A stretch of DNA of 6,338 bases from Bacteroidales bacterium (GTDB lineage Bacteria; Bacteroidota; Bacteroidia; Bacteroidales; UBA7960). This document shows, piece by piece, positions 5,497-6,338 of the stretch. The position numbers were made by a program, and so were the translations under genes. Under the pieces are notes generated by a model that ran no database searches, was not told the origin of the DNA, and saw only the letters and a program-made list of their open reading frames with translations. The DNA lies in assembly GCA_007124575.1 (NCBI GenBank), contig SLEW01000050.1, forward strand, positions 1-6,338, given 5' to 3'. How positions within the stretch are numbered: the stretch's first letter is position 1; each line of letters starts with the position of its first letter.

Positions 5497-5612
5497 ATAG
5501 CATTAAGGTGTTTTGTGGTTCAGGGTGCCATGATGCTGCTGTATTCAGCAACTTCTTTTTTGTTGATTCGTGAACAACTTGTCTGAAATTGTAGACAAAA
5601 ATACCACACCCC
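5474..5612 (+). promoter_or_regulatory. Intergenic region before the lipid A acyltransferase gene
   Basis: This 139-nt gap holds the T run after hflX and an inverted repeat TTGTCT (5579-5584) / AGACAA (5593-5598) with an eight-base loop, ending 14 nt before the ATG. No TAnnTTTG box was found at a convincing position, so the acyltransferase promoter is not identified. It may rely partly on read-through from hflX. The inverted repeat could be a regulator site or a hairpin near the start codon. Confidence 0.3.
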
Positions 5613-6338
5613 ATGTTAAATCATCTTTTTGCCGGTTTTATCAGCTTACTTGCCAGGCTGCCCCTGTGGGCGCTTCATGGCCTGTCTTCTTTTGCTGCAT
5701 TTCTTTTGACACATGTGATCAGATATCGCAGGAAGGTCGTGCTTGCGAACCTGAGAAACTCCTTCCCTGAAAAGGGGGAACGGGAGATACGTAAGATAGC
5801 CCGCGGCTTTTACCGGCACCTCACGGATGTGGCTGCAGAGACGATCAAGCTCAAAACCATGAGCGACCAGGAAATATTGCGTCGTTGCAGGGTCTGCGAG
5901 GAGGGGAGGCAGGCATTAAACCGTCATTACGAACAGGGTGGCAGTCTTATCGGCTTGCTTGGGCATTTTGGCAACTGGGAGTGGGTGCCACCCGTGACAT
6001 CGCTAACCTTTCCTTTCCTGGTTGTTCCGGCTTACAGGCCGCTCAAAAACAAGCCTTTTGACCGGCTCATGCTCAGGATCCGCAGCCGTTACTCCCATGA
6101 GCTGATCCCAAAGAAGAATGTGGGTCGGGCCAGCGTTCGTTACATCCGTGGCAAGAAGCCCTTCGTGCTGGGACTGATCGCAGACCAGACGCCACAACCG
6201 GGCACAGCATCCTGGATCACCTTCTTGTCGCAAGACACCCCGGTATATTCAGGCCCCGAAAAGCTGGCCCGCAGCATGAAGCTTCCGGTATTTTTTGTGG
6301 CCCTCCGGCGCCAGAGACGCGGTCATTATTTTTTCCAC
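5613..6338 (+). CDS. LpxL/HtrB-family lipid A biosynthesis acyltransferase (partial, C-terminus beyond right edge)
   Basis: Enzymes of this family add a secondary acyl chain to lipid A at the cytoplasmic face of the inner membrane. I read 242 codons from the ATG at 5613 to the window end without a stop; full-length relatives have roughly 290-310 residues. A hydrophobic N-terminal helix (about 4-36) anchors the protein. The family block LANLRNSFPE lies at 44-53, and the catalytic HX4[D/E] motif is GHFGNWE, with H118 and E123 (the Glu form). YRPLKNKPFD at 141-150, IADQTPQ at 189-195 and GPEKLARSMKLPVFF at 214-228 are also typical. The product is presumably outer-membrane lipid A with an added acyl chain; donor and position cannot be told from sequence. 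No Shine-Dalgarno is visible; the start is the ATG that gives the normal membrane-anchor N-terminus. Confidence 0.93.
   Translation, partial: MLNHLFAGFISLLARLPLWALHGLSSFAAFLLTHVIRYRRKVVLANLRNSFPEKGEREIRKIARGFYRHLTDVAAETIKLKTMSDQEILRRCRVCEEGRQALNRHYEQGGSLIGLLGHFGNWEWVPPVTSLTFPFLVVPAYRPLKNKPFDRLMLRIRSRYSHELIPKKNVGRASVRYIRGKKPFVLGLIADQTPQPGTASWITFLSQDTPVYSGPEKLARSMKLPVFFVALRRQRRGHYFFH

Noticed and set aside
1..6338. tRNA, rRNA, CRISPR arrays, insertion sequences or attachment sites
   Set aside because: I saw no cloverleaf, no regularly spaced repeats, no transposase or integrase motifs and no terminal inverted repeats.

Overview
The window looks like a chromosomal segment from a member of the Bacteroidota. 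The signs are -7 boxes of the TAnnTTTG type (at 990-997 on the minus strand and 3247-3254 on the plus strand), weak or absent Shine-Dalgarno sequences before most starts, an acidic-tailed lipoprotein signal (C-D-K-E-D) of the kind linked to surface export in this phylum, and the overall character of the TrpS, HflX and lipid A acyltransferase proteins. The lineage within the phylum cannot be fixed from the sequence alone.

Layout: (1) 1-952, minus strand: the first 317 codons of an NtrC-type response regulator with an intact receiver domain and an intact sigma-54-interacting AAA+ domain; its C-terminus lies off the left edge. (2) 953-1221: a divergent control region with a housekeeping-type promoter for the regulator and, facing the other way, a good sigma-54 -24 element (TTGGCAC) with a partial -12 element. 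(3) 1222-1518: a small, very acidic, exported protein of unknown function, closed by two consecutive hairpin terminators (1556-1639). (4) 1640-3129: a separate unit with a roughly 170-nt leader, a 282-aa lipoprotein ending in a 40-residue uncharged glycine-zipper segment, and two tiny two-helix membrane proteins whose reading frames overlap by four bases (ATGA). (5) 3151-3225: an unusually long GC-rich hairpin with no U-tract. (6) 3259-5473: trpS and hflX, 22 nt apart, with a promoter whose -7 box ends four bases before the trpS ATG. (7) 5613-6338: the N-terminal 242 codons of a LpxL/HtrB-type lipid A acyltransferase.

How they work together: trpS, hflX and the acyltransferase are core functions (translation, ribosome rescue, outer-membrane lipid A). 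The regulator probably controls a sigma-54 regulon and may directly drive the small acidic protein next door. The lipoprotein plus two small membrane proteins is the part least explained by known pathways. By architecture it resembles a surface-displayed glycine-zipper toxin with cognate membrane immunity or partner proteins, but this is a hypothesis, not a demonstrated function.
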